64,000 bases of DNA from Capnocytophaga gingivalis ATCC 33624 (GTDB lineage Bacteria > Bacteroidota > Bacteroidia > Flavobacteriales > Flavobacteriaceae). Position 1 is the stretch's first letter; every line of letters starts with the position of its first letter. The notes under the pieces are model-generated. The model had not been told where the DNA came from. It saw only the letters and a list, made by a program, of their open reading frames with translations, and ran no database searches. A program made the translations under genes and the position numbers. The stretch is from assembly GCF_000174755.1 (NCBI RefSeq), contig NZ_ACLQ01000019.1, positions 248,001 to 312,000 on the forward strand, read 5' to 3'. This document shows positions 8,884-17,636 of the stretch, piece by piece.

Positions 8884-9744
8884 TTAGCTGCAATCCCAAT
8901 TGTATAGGACATCATCAAACTTACAATGGGCTAAATCTTCTCTATTGATAAAGAAGTTCGCGACCCCTGCATCCCCAAACATTACTGAATACTGTTCGTT
9001 CCACTCAGATTCTATTTGCAATAATAGTGTATCATGAAAGTCATCATCTTCTCTTGGATCATATTGGGCAAAATCAGGATAACCTCCTATTTTATGTCCC
9101 GCTCCATTAGACAGATATTTGTAAAACACTTTTAGGACTTCCTCTGGTAGCCCCCATAATCCTGGAAATTCTTCCGAAAAAGCAGCTTCCCATATCTTCT
9201 GCATCTCATCGTCAAAATGTATATCTGTATAAGAAATTCCTTCTACTGACTTTTCAAAGCCCAATGTTAGGCTTTGGTTAGGATTAAAAGGAAGCTCAAG
9301 GGAATTTTCCTGTGTGAAAATATTATTTGTTTTTCTTTTTGAGGCACTTATCTTTGTATAAAGCTCTTTAATATATTCTACAGGAAGACTTTCTTGTATC
9401 TTTGGAAAATAGCATATTCTCTTGGTATCATTCTGGCAACGATTCTCAAAATTAGCACCATAGTACTCATCGCTGGCTATCCAAAATTGCAACAATCCCT
9501 TCTTAGGATATAGGCTATTTTCAGGCAATTGGTCACAATTGATTTGTGCTAACATAAAGAGCGGTTCACCTTGAGAGGTTGTAGGCAATGTCCCTTCTTT
9601 GGGTATATAGGGCAATCCTCCCAACTTACTATCTGTAAGAACCAAATTTTCATCTATTGAAAGGCTAATGCGAATTACCTCACGTGCTGTTTCTGCATTG
9701 AGAGAATCCACCAATTGTTTGATTTGTTCTTCCGTAAATATCAT
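8884..9744 (-). CDS. DUF1963 / YwqG family protein
   Basis: 286-residue cytosolic protein of the YwqG type. Diagnostic pieces: SKLGGLPYIP near residue 40, PLFMLAQINC(D) near 62, GLLQFWIA(S)D near 84, HKIGGYPDFAQYDPR near 216 and the C-terminal WNEQYSVMFGDAGVANFFI. DUF1963 members bind or sequester unknown partners, and some are encoded in toxin-immunity neighbourhoods; nothing here shows a toxin. ATG start. Upstream is a 266-base gap to ileS containing a small degenerate reading frame (9775-9924). Confidence 0.85.
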   Translation of the reverse strand: MIFTEEQIKQLVDSLNAETAREVIRISLSIDENLVLTDSKLGGLPYIPKEGTLPTTSQGEPLFMLAQINCDQLPENSLYPKKGLLQFWIASDEYYGANFENRCQNDTKRICYFPKIQESLPVEYIKELYTKISASKRKTNNIFTQENSLELPFNPNQSLTLGFEKSVEGISYTDIHFDDEMQKIWEAAFSEEFPGLWGLPEEVLKVFYKYLSNGAGHKIGGYPDFAQYDPREDDDFHDTLLLQIESEWNEQYSVMFGDAGVANFFINREDLAHCKFDDVLYNWDCS

Positions 9745-9774
9745 AACACAATCTATTTATAAAATTTTGAGAAA

Positions 9775-9924
9775 TCATTTTCGTGAGATTACGAGATGGA
9801 TCATATACACGGATAATCCATCTTTCGTAATTTCTTTCAAATATTTAGATCTCAACCTTTTATGTAATCCTTCAATACTAATAATTTTCTCTTCTTTAAC
9901 CTGTTGATGAGATTCTCTATACAT
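9775..9924 (-). pseudogene. Small degenerate reading frame
   Basis: A 49-codon frame begins at the ATG at 9924 (MYRESHQQVKEEKIISIEGL). After 'KEITKDG' a +1 shift gives a more protein-like continuation (WIIRVYDPSRNLTKMIS) than the frame that ends at 9775. This suggests a frameshifted relic of a small protein; it may also be chance. Confidence 0.25.
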
Positions 9925-10010
9925 TGTAATTCTTTTCTGAAAAATCTATTTTTTCATCTACTATTCACATACCGAGCAATGAATACTTATTGCTTCATCT
10001 GTTACCTGAA

Positions 10011-13000
10011 CTACGCTTTCTGAATGCCAATCTTAGTCACGATATCATCAAAAGCGACTTCTTCTCCTTGGAGGTTGTCTGCAAAAAGGATCTCATTGGC
10101 TAGGGTTTCTGCTTTGATATAGACTTCATTGGCACGTACTGCCTTTTCAAGTGTATCTTGCTTTTGTAGGAAGATTTGTATCCTATCAGTTACTTCAAGG
10201 CCTGTATCTTTGCGAAGGTTCTGGATACGATTTACCAGTTCACGAGCGATACCTTCTGCGCGTAACTCATCTGTAATAGTAGCATCCAAAGCCACTACCA
10301 AACCTGTAGAGGAGCTAGCCACAAGCCAGCCTTCTATATCCTGAGAGGTGATTTCCACATCATCAAGGGTCAGTGTTAGGACTTTTCCATCAAGAGTGAT
10401 TTCTTTAGTGCCTTGGCGCTCAAGAGCTTGTATATCTTGCTGGGTAAAGTCATTGATTACCACCGCTATATCCTTCATTTGTTTGCCATACTTAGGTCCC
10501 AGAGTGCGGAAATTCGGTTTGATTTGTTTTACCAAAATACCAGAGGCATCATCGATAAACTCAATCTCTTTTACATTCACCTCGTGCTTGATGAGATTAG
10601 CCACCGCCAATATCTCAGTTCTTTCGGCTTGACTAAGGGTAGGAATGAGTATCTTCTGCAAAGGCTGACGCACCTTGATCATCTCCCTCTTGCGGAGGGA
10701 AAGTACCAAGGAGGAGATATTCTGTGCTTTCTCCATCTTGCTTTCCAGCTGTTTATCAATGTATTCTGACTTGCTCTGAGGGAAATCCGTAAGGTGTACA
10801 GATTCTGCTTTATCCTTTCCTGTAGCCCCATTGAGGTCACGATAGAGCTTATCCATAAAGAAAGGTGCTACTGGAGCAGAGAGCTTAGCCACCACTTCCA
10901 AACAGGTATAGAGGGTTTGGTAAGCGGATATTTTATCCTCTTCGTATTCTCCCTTCCAGAAACGACGACGGCAGAGACGTACATACCAGTTACTTAGGTT
11001 CTCTTGTACAAAATCCGAGATGAGTCGGGTAGCTCGAGTAGGTTCATAATCCAAGAAAGCTTCTTTTACCTTGGCAATAAGCGTATGTAACTCGGAGAGA
11101 ATCCATCGGTCTATTTCTGGACGTTTCTGCAAAGGCACTTCCGCCTCAGCATAGGTAAAGCCATCCAAATTGGCATATAGAGCAAAGAAAGAATAGGTAT
11201 TATAAAGTGTTCCAAAAAACTTACGGCGTACTTCCTCAATTCCCTCTACGTCAAACTTAAGATTATCCCAAGGATTGGCATTGGAAATCATATACCAGCG
11301 AGTAGCATCTGCACCATATTTTTCCAAAGTTTCAAAAGGATCTACGGCATTGCCCAAGCGCTTGGACATCTTTTGACCATTTTTGTCCAATACCAAACCA
11401 TTGGACATCACATTTTTATAAGCTACAGAGTCAAATACTGAAGTAGCAATAGCGTGAAGTGTATAGAACCAACCACGGGTCTGGTCAACCCCCTCGGCGA
11501 TAAAATCAGCAGGGAAAGCCTTGCCCTTATCGATAAGGTCTTTGTTTTCGAAAGGATAATGTACCTGTGCATAAGGCATAGAACCGGAGTCGAACCATAC
11601 GTCTATCAGGTCACTTTCACGCTTCATAGGCTTTCCTGAATCCGAAACTAAAACAATAGTATCTACAATATTCTTATGTAGGTCTATTAGATCGTAGTTA
11701 GCCTCAGACATATCCCCTACTTTGAAATCCTTAAATGGATTTTCCTGCATGAGACCTGCCGCTACCGACTTGTTAATTTCAGTGATGAGCTCCTCAACCG
11801 AACCAATGATTTTCTCCTCCTTAGTATCCTCGGTACGCCAGATAGGTAGTGGGATTCCCCAGTAGCGAGAACGAGAGAGATTCCAGTCGTTGATATTCTC
11901 CAACCAATTGGCAAAACGTCCTTCACCGGTGGCCTTAGGTTTCCAGTTAATCTGCTGATTGAGTGCCACCAAGCGATCTCTTACCGCAGTCATCTTCACA
12001 AACCAAGAGTCCAAAGGATAGTAGAGCACGGGGGCATCGGTACGCCAGCAATGAGGATAGCTGTGGACATATTTTTCCACCTTGAATGCCTTATTTTCGG
12101 TCTTGAGCAGAATAGCCAATTCCACATCCCAAGACTTCTCAGGAGCTTCTCCGCTCTTGTAATATTCGTTCTTGACATATTTTCCTGCAAAAAGCTCAGG
12201 TACTTTGTCTCCTTTGAGAAAGCGCCCTTGCAAGTCCACTAAGGGAACCAAGTTGTCATTCTCATCATGAACCAACATAGGAGGGATTCCATTTTCCTTC
12301 CCTACACGAGCATCATCCGCCCCGAAAGTAGGAGCTATATGTACGATACCAGTACCATCCTCAGTAGTTACAAAGTCACCTGCAATCACTCTAAAGGCTT
12401 TTTCTGGATTTTCAGCAGGAAGAAACCAAGGAATCAACTGCTCATAGGTAGTACCGACAAGGTCAGTACCCTTACATTCGGCTACGATCTGGTAAGGTAC
12501 CTTCTTGCGATTTTCATCATTGGCATAAGCCACAAAATCAGCCTCCTCTGAAGTTTGAAAGAATTTTCCAGCAAACTGTTTGGACACCAATGCTTTTGCC
12601 AATATCACTTGTATAGGTTCGAATGTATATTGGTTAAAAGTTTTCACCAATACATAATCAATATTTTTACCTACTGCTAAGGCTGTATTGGAAGGCAAAG
12701 TCCAAGGAGTGGTCGTCCAAGCTAAGATATATAGAGTCCCTTCAGGATTTCCGAGTTCCTTTGTTGCTTGAGGGGCAAAATTCTTTACCCTGAACTGGGC
12801 TACGATTGTTGTATCGCTCACATCGCGGTAGCAGCCTGGTTGGTTTAGCTCATGAGAGGAAAGCCCAGTCCCCGCCTTTGGTGAATACGGTTGAATAGTA
12901 TATCCTTTGTAGAGCAAACCTTTGTTATACAATTGTTTAAGAAGCCACCATACCGTCTCCATATATTTGGGCTTATAGGTGATATAAGGATCGTTCAAGT

Positions 13001-13427
13001 CCACCCAATAACCGATTTGCTCGGTAAGGTTGTTCCAGATGTCGGTATAGCGCATCACCGCCTCCTTACAAGCTTTGTTATAGTCAGCCACAGAGATTTT
13101 CTTACCAATATCATCCTTGGTAATGCCTAATTCCTTTTCCACCCCCAATTCCACAGGAAGACCATGAGTATCCCAACCTGCCTTGCGGAATACCTGTGCT
13201 CCCAACTGGGTATGGAAGCGGCAGAAAATATCCTTGAGGGCACGAGCCATCACATGGTGGATACCAGGCAGCCCATTGGCAGAAGGAGGTCCCTCATAGA
13301 AAATAAAAGGTTCCTTGCCATTACGGAAATCTATACTCTTTTGGAAGATATCATTGTCTTTCCAAAATTGCAATATCTCTTGGGCTATCTTGGTTAGTTC
13401 TAAGGCTTTGTACTCTGTAAATTTCAT
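10011..13427 (-). CDS. ileS: Isoleucyl-tRNA synthetase (type 2, eukaryote-like)
   Basis: Charges tRNA-Ile with isoleucine and edits valine. 1138 residues, longer than bacterial type 1 IleS (~940). Class I signatures: HIGH motif as GIHH (residues 55-58, GPPSANGLPGIHHVMAR) and KMSKR (about residue 684, QKMSKRLGNAVDPF). The CP1 editing domain contains TTTPWTLPSNTALAVG. The long C-terminal region after the anticodon-binding helices is the type 2 form, which in other bacteria goes with mupirocin tolerance. No C-terminal zinc-binding CxxC pair is seen, also as in type 2. ATG start; promoter TTG-N19-TAAATTTG at 13491-13520. Confidence 0.97.
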   Translation of the reverse strand: MKFTEYKALELTKIAQEILQFWKDNDIFQKSIDFRNGKEPFIFYEGPPSANGLPGIHHVMARALKDIFCRFHTQLGAQVFRKAGWDTHGLPVELGVEKELGITKDDIGKKISVADYNKACKEAVMRYTDIWNNLTEQIGYWVDLNDPYITYKPKYMETVWWLLKQLYNKGLLYKGYTIQPYSPKAGTGLSSHELNQPGCYRDVSDTTIVAQFRVKNFAPQATKELGNPEGTLYILAWTTTPWTLPSNTALAVGKNIDYVLVKTFNQYTFEPIQVILAKALVSKQFAGKFFQTSEEADFVAYANDENRKKVPYQIVAECKGTDLVGTTYEQLIPWFLPAENPEKAFRVIAGDFVTTEDGTGIVHIAPTFGADDARVGKENGIPPMLVHDENDNLVPLVDLQGRFLKGDKVPELFAGKYVKNEYYKSGEAPEKSWDVELAILLKTENKAFKVEKYVHSYPHCWRTDAPVLYYPLDSWFVKMTAVRDRLVALNQQINWKPKATGEGRFANWLENINDWNLSRSRYWGIPLPIWRTEDTKEEKIIGSVEELITEINKSVAAGLMQENPFKDFKVGDMSEANYDLIDLHKNIVDTIVLVSDSGKPMKRESDLIDVWFDSGSMPYAQVHYPFENKDLIDKGKAFPADFIAEGVDQTRGWFYTLHAIATSVFDSVAYKNVMSNGLVLDKNGQKMSKRLGNAVDPFETLEKYGADATRWYMISNANPWDNLKFDVEGIEEVRRKFFGTLYNTYSFFALYANLDGFTYAEAEVPLQKRPEIDRWILSELHTLIAKVKEAFLDYEPTRATRLISDFVQENLSNWYVRLCRRRFWKGEYEEDKISAYQTLYTCLEVVAKLSAPVAPFFMDKLYRDLNGATGKDKAESVHLTDFPQSKSEYIDKQLESKMEKAQNISSLVLSLRKREMIKVRQPLQKILIPTLSQAERTEILAVANLIKHEVNVKEIEFIDDASGILVKQIKPNFRTLGPKYGKQMKDIAVVINDFTQQDIQALERQGTKEITLDGKVLTLTLDDVEITSQDIEGWLVASSSTGLVVALDATITDELRAEGIARELVNRIQNLRKDTGLEVTDRIQIFLQKQDTLEKAVRANEVYIKAETLANEILFADNLQGEEVAFDDIVTKIGIQKA

Positions 13428-13490
13428 TTTTCTAATTATTAAATTGTCAATTGTTACATACTGTGGATTTCACAGCTAATTTTAAGGAAG

Positions 13491-13520
13491 CAAATTTACA
13501 ACTTTTTCTCAATAAATCAA
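13491..13520 (-). promoter_or_regulatory. Promoter of ileS
   Basis: Minus strand: TTG (13518-13520), 19 bases, TAAATTTG (13491-13498). The leader to the ileS ATG is about 55 bases and no T-box-like structure is evident in it. Confidence 0.65.
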
Positions 13521-13658
13521 GTATTATTTTTAATTTTTAATATCGTGCCAATTCCACCCTCAAGTGAAATTTTTTAGCTTGCAAATATTCCAAATAGAAA
13601 CAGAATACAAATTCTAATGTGAATCAAGGGACAAAAATTTTTGTGTAACCTAATTCGT

Positions 13659-13808
13659 TAAGAGGCTATCCGAAAAGTCTTATTCATGAAGAGCGATTTG
13701 TAAATCGCCCCTACAACAAGAACTAAAAAACTGATTTTCAATAAAATTAAAAAATATTCGATTTAAACTTTGAAAAATAATGTTTTGGAGTTTTCGGACA
13801 GCCTCTTA
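13659..13808. mobile_element. 150-bp MITE-like element with 18-bp terminal inverted repeats
   Basis: The left end TAAGAGGCTATCCGAAAA (13659-13676) and the reverse complement of the right end (13791-13808) differ at a single base. The ends resemble insertion-sequence termini that begin GAGGCTGTC. The 114-base interior is AT-rich, has no ORF, and includes a 7-bp hairpin GCGATTT/AAATCGC (13693-13708) followed by CCCCTACA. No transposase is present, so this would be a non-autonomous element, just upstream of the FtsK-like gene. Confidence 0.55.
13693..13714. repeat. Palindrome plus CCCCTACA, copy 1
   Basis: GCGATTT-GT-AAATCGC followed by CCCCTACA. The same design (GC-capped palindrome ending CGCCCCTACA) recurs at 46044-46077 and 60417-60440. 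Confidence 0.5.
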
Positions 13809-13919
13809 GAAAGTTAGTAAAAAGCATCTCATTGGATTTGGATATTTTTTTTGTAGGTGTATCACGAATTGTCACTCTACTGTCTTTACCTTTGCCGCAT
13901 AATTTTTAATATCAGAAAC

Positions 13920-15464
13920 ATGAACCAACAACCTACCATGCGAGCATTGCTCCAAAGAGAAATCACTGAACAAGAGTGCTACATCAAGAAAACGCTAACA
14001 AAACTCGGTGTTCCTTTCAAAAAGTCTCTGCACTTTAGGGTGAACAAAGCGTACACCTCTTTCTCAGTAAAACTAAAAAAACAGTTCTCTTCTAAAGAGT
14101 TATTGAAAGTACAACAAGCTTTCCCTGAGGAAATAGTAGTGCTTTCCGATAGCTTTATGGAACAGATAACCAAGGGAAAATTTGTCGAAATTCGTATCCC
14201 TAACCAGACCAGCCATTTTTTCCACTTATGGGAGTTGCTCTCTTCCAGACAATTCACTCACTATAAAGGAGTGCTCCCTATTGCCTTAGGGTTAGACGAT
14301 AAAGATTTGTATATCATAGACTTAGCTACCACTAAGCATATCGCTATAGAAAGCGATGAGCCTTCTTACCTCTATAAGATACAACAGCTCTTTCTACATT
14401 CGTTACTGACCTTACGTCCCTTCCAAAAAAGAACAAGGATTGCTTGGATAGATGAGCGCAAACAGCATCCTGAGTTGCTATCCCGTATTGAGCCCTTTAT
14501 GCTTACAGAAGCTACCCAAGTAGAAGAAATACTTACCTTGGTAGTGAAAGAATATGAAAAACGTAAAGCAGAAGGTTCTTTTGAAAACCATTGGGTAGTC
14601 TTTGTCAATGATGCCTATGCCACTTATCACAAGTACAAGGAAAAGTTCAATTCCTTAGAAGGATGTGAGGCACAAGGTATCCACCTAATAGGTAGCTCGG
14701 AGTGTTTGGATAAAGATACCATGACAGTAAAGGAGGTCATGGAGTACAATTCCTTATTCAATAGTTCTCTATGGTTTGACAGCAAACAATATATGCACCA
14801 TGATCGCACCCTCATTCAGTTGCCATTCTTTACCGAAGAAATGAAATTCTCCCATGAAACTACCCTATTTATACAGATAGCAGAACTTTTAAAAAACAGA
14901 GAAAAGAATGCCTTTGAACCTATAGACTTTCTACAAGTACAAAGAATTCTTTCTTCCTCCATGTATGCATACTCTTTGCGTAGTAGTGATGAACGTATAA
15001 AGTTCCCCTTAAAAGATATTTATACAATACTTCCCCTTCGTATGAGAAAGTTTTTTGATGAGATATTTGTTCGCTTGAGTCAAAACATCACCTACTTCGT
15101 AGGGAATAGCCCTAAAAAACTAACAGAACTAACAGAACTTCGTATAGATCCTGAAAGTAGACAAGTATATATCAACGGCGAAGCAGCCTATACCCCTACT
15201 CTAAAAGGTGATTTAATTCCCTTTGTAGCCAATTCACAATTTGAGCTCGAGCTACACGCTTCACCACAATCAGTTATGTTTTTAGATCATTTAGACAAGG
15301 CTACCTATCCTCAGCTATGGCTTGTTAGTGAAGGATTACAAAGAGGTGAGACTTGCAAAAAGATAGCTCCACAGTTAATCCCTATAGCCCTACTCTCGGA
15401 AATAGAGGACATCCTCTCAAAAGTGGAGTTCCAGTTGGTGAACAAAAATGAGTTTAAGAATTAA
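13920..15464 (+). CDS. FtsK/SpoIIIE-like protein with a degenerate ATPase (pseudo-translocase)
   Basis: 514 residues from the ATG at 13920; a TACCTTTG -7 box at 13887-13894 rules out the upstream GTG. The order follows the FtsK motor: a beta-domain-like stretch (KFVEIRIPNQTSHFFHLWEL, about 87-106, cf. GIEIPN....V.LRE.L), then LPIALGLDDKDLYIIDLA (119-136, cf. LGKDI.G.P...DLA). Where Walker A (GATGSGKS) belongs there is IAIESDEPSYLYK (141-153), with no GKS/T. The Walker B position is HWVVFVND (224-231) instead of VVIDE. The 'GIHLI(I/L)ATQRP' block survives as GIHLIGSSE (253-261). No membrane spans and no gamma domain. The C-terminal part (about 362-473) matches the next gene product. ATP hydrolysis is unlikely; role unknown. 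Confidence 0.6.
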   Translation: MNQQPTMRALLQREITEQECYIKKTLTKLGVPFKKSLHFRVNKAYTSFSVKLKKQFSSKELLKVQQAFPEEIVVLSDSFMEQITKGKFVEIRIPNQTSHFFHLWELLSSRQFTHYKGVLPIALGLDDKDLYIIDLATTKHIAIESDEPSYLYKIQQLFLHSLLTLRPFQKRTRIAWIDERKQHPELLSRIEPFMLTEATQVEEILTLVVKEYEKRKAEGSFENHWVVFVNDAYATYHKYKEKFNSLEGCEAQGIHLIGSSECLDKDTMTVKEVMEYNSLFNSSLWFDSKQYMHHDRTLIQLPFFTEEMKFSHETTLFIQIAELLKNREKNAFEPIDFLQVQRILSSSMYAYSLRSSDERIKFPLKDIYTILPLRMRKFFDEIFVRLSQNITYFVGNSPKKLTELTELRIDPESRQVYINGEAAYTPTLKGDLIPFVANSQFELELHASPQSVMFLDHLDKATYPQLWLVSEGLQRGETCKKIAPQLIPIALLSEIEDILSKVEFQLVNKNEFKN

Positions 15465-15543
15465 AAAAATTAAGCTGTAATTTACTCAATCTTAATATAT
15501 TAATAATTTTATATGTTTAATTATAAAAAATAATAAAAATTTA

Positions 15544-15575
15544 TTTGTATATATAGAAATATTTTCGTAATTTTG
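15544..15575 (+). promoter_or_regulatory. Promoter of the FtsK-like gene's partner
   Basis: TTTG (15544-15547), exactly 20 bases, TAATTTTG (15568-15575), 24 bases before the ATG at 15599. The partner gene therefore has its own transcription start even though it follows the FtsK-like gene. Confidence 0.7.
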
Positions 15576-15598
15576 TCGAACTAATAATTTTTTTTACA

Positions 15599-16594
15599 AT
15601 GAATAAAATTTTCTTCAAAAAGAAAGAATTTATTGAATTCTTGCCAAAGAATGGCGTTAAGAGCATTGATAGTTATATAAACTATGTAGAGAATGCTGAT
15701 AAATATTTCAGAAATCGTCTATTTGAAATCATAGAGAACATCTACAATGCAAAAAGTTTGGATGCTCTTGATGAATTAAGAGAAATAGGAGAAGAGCTTT
15801 TTGAAATTATTGAAAGTGCTTCTAAAACTCATTATCGTGCAGGATTCATAAAATATCTTGATTTTATCGAAAAAGAGATTGCTCTTTCAGAAAAAATAAC
15901 ACACATCTCTATTCCTTTTGGAAATATTGAAGAAATTAATCCTAAAGTTGAGGTAGATAACACTGATGGTTCTATTTATTATGATTATAAAAAAGTTAGA
16001 CATACCTTATATAACCGTTTGACTACACAAAGTAGGTATAATAATAATGGTAAGATAATATTTCCTATCCGTTTTATCCGACTAGTTTTCGGTAGAAAAG
16101 GAAAAGATGAAGTTTTTAGAAATATTATAAAAAAACAAATAGATGATATTATCTATTTTGTAGATAGTATTCCTAAAAAAATAAAAGATGTAAAAGAACT
16201 AAAAATTTTAAAGAATGGCTCTGTGTTTATTAACCAAGAAAAAGTTAATACTAAGACTGATCTTGGAGAGTTAGTAGAACTTAAGGTTGATAGAAAAGAC
16301 AATTTAAGAGAGATCGTTATAGATCATATACAACCTATAAGTTCTATATTAGAAAGTTTAGACAAAGAAGAATATCCTCAATTCACTCTTATAACTGATG
16401 AATTTAGAAAACGTGCTAATGGCAATCTAAGTGATGACCAAATAAGCCTCCTTTCATCTTTAATAGCTAATGATGATAACTTTATCAACAAGATAGACTT
16501 TAAAGAATTTGAAAAAGAATTTGAAAAAATAAATGCTAAGGTTGAATTACAGTTAATGCATAGTAGCTATAATAGTAAAAAAGGAGCTAAATAG
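15599..16594 (+). CDS. Unrecognised protein sharing a C-terminal module with the FtsK-like protein
   Basis: 331 residues, soluble. The N-terminal part (about 8-92: FIEFLPKNGVKSIDSYINYV, then an Asp/Glu-rich helical bundle) resembles the SYxxYV helical domain at the front of several restriction or phage-defence proteins; this is a weak inference. Residues 155-270 align with residues 362-473 of the preceding protein: YFVDSIPKKIKDVKELKI vs YFVGNSPKKLTELTELRI, VFINQE vs VYINGE, and ILESLDKEEYPQFTLI vs FLDHLDKATYPQLWLV. The gene is visibly more AT-rich than its neighbours, as is the 134-base spacer, suggesting separate acquisition. Own promoter at 15544-15575; terminator at 16648-16682. Confidence 0.7.
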   Translation: MNKIFFKKKEFIEFLPKNGVKSIDSYINYVENADKYFRNRLFEIIENIYNAKSLDALDELREIGEELFEIIESASKTHYRAGFIKYLDFIEKEIALSEKITHISIPFGNIEEINPKVEVDNTDGSIYYDYKKVRHTLYNRLTTQSRYNNNGKIIFPIRFIRLVFGRKGKDEVFRNIIKKQIDDIIYFVDSIPKKIKDVKELKILKNGSVFINQEKVNTKTDLGELVELKVDRKDNLREIVIDHIQPISSILESLDKEEYPQFTLITDEFRKRANGNLSDDQISLLSSLIANDDNFINKIDFKEFEKEFEKINAKVELQLMHSSYNSKKGAK

Positions 16595-16647
16595 TTGTAG
16601 TATAGTACTTTAATTATTTCATTTATAAAATCCTGATTATCAATATT

Positions 16648-16682
16648 ACACCTCTATCATCCTCCAACCATGATAGAGGTGT
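16648..16682. terminator. Bidirectional terminator
   Basis: A 13-bp perfect stem ACACCTCTATCAT / ATGATAGAGGTGT with a 9-base loop, followed by ATTTTATTT. It separates two convergent genes (the FtsK-partner gene and the WYL regulator). Confidence 0.8.
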
Positions 16683-16697
16683 ATTTTATTTCCTTTA

Positions 16698-17609
16698 TCA
16701 CTTTGCACTTTTCACTTTCTTGTTTCTTTTGATTGCTTCTTTCCAGTAATTGAGAAACTCCTCGCGTAGGTGTTCGGGTTCTATGATGGTTAATGACCAA
16801 CTGCGCCTCATCAGCTCCATGATAAGGTCAAGAGTAGGCTTGACATATAGCTCAAAGGTAATGTGCTTAGGGGTTTGCCGAATTACCTTTTGGGAGGAAT
16901 GTATAGGGGAAGCTATCAGGTAATTGCCATCGCGATGGTCGAACTCAAGGACAAGTCGCTCCGCTTGTGCGTCGGTGAACATACCAAAAGCATCACGGTA
17001 AGGAGTCTCAAAATCAAGCTCTTCATTCTTCCGGAAAGGTTTCCCTTCGTCCAAAGAACGAAAGCGCTCTAAAGCAAAGGACTTAAACGGCACTTCGGGA
17101 TGGGCTACATCTACCGCCAAGAGGTACCATTTGTAATCCTTGTGCTTGAGCCTATAAGGCTGTATTGTATAGGATTTGACCTTATCTATACGATAATCAT
17201 AGTAGGAAATTTGCAATTCGCAAGAGGTTTCTATAGCACGCATACATTCTAGCAAATATTCTACACCTGTACTCAGGCGTGTCTCTGTAATAACATAGCT
17301 GGGCAATAGAGCTTCTTTGTTCTGAGCGGTAAGGAACATATAATTGGTAATCAGGTCGTCCACCATAGGATTATCCTTGTTTTTTCCTTCCTCATTGTAA
17401 TAATATCCTTTTTCTTTAGAATCATACTCCAATCCACAATTTTTGTCTAAAAGTGCTTTTTTGTCTCGCTCAAACTTCTGTCTGTCATACTCTCCTCCTA
17501 TGTAGGAAGACATCTTGCGTGCTATTTCTATAAAATTAGGATATTCTCCTTTTCGGTTGCGGTTTTGCACATAGCGCAATAGTATAAACTGACGTACAAT
17601 TTTTTCCAT
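16698..17609 (-). CDS. WYL-domain transcriptional regulator
   Basis: 303 residues. An N-terminal winged-helix/HTH region (1-80) is followed by a WYL domain with the literal motif in KWYLLAVD (about residue 163) and SFALERFRSL, and a C-terminal WCX-type extension (VYVKPTLDLIMELMRRSW-like region near 255-270). WYL proteins sense small molecules or nucleic acid fragments and act as repressors; many (BrxR, CapW) control phage-defence operons, others DNA repair or housekeeping genes. Here it faces the FtsK-like pair tail-to-tail across a strong terminator, so regulation of that pair is only a guess. ATG start. Confidence 0.88.
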   Translation of the reverse strand: MEKIVRQFILLRYVQNRNRKGEYPNFIEIARKMSSYIGGEYDRQKFERDKKALLDKNCGLEYDSKEKGYYYNEEGKNKDNPMVDDLITNYMFLTAQNKEALLPSYVITETRLSTGVEYLLECMRAIETSCELQISYYDYRIDKVKSYTIQPYRLKHKDYKWYLLAVDVAHPEVPFKSFALERFRSLDEGKPFRKNEELDFETPYRDAFGMFTDAQAERLVLEFDHRDGNYLIASPIHSSQKVIRQTPKHITFELYVKPTLDLIMELMRRSWSLTIIEPEHLREEFLNYWKEAIKRNKKVKSAK

Positions 17610-17636
17610 GGTAAATTATTTTTCATTTTTCCTTCT

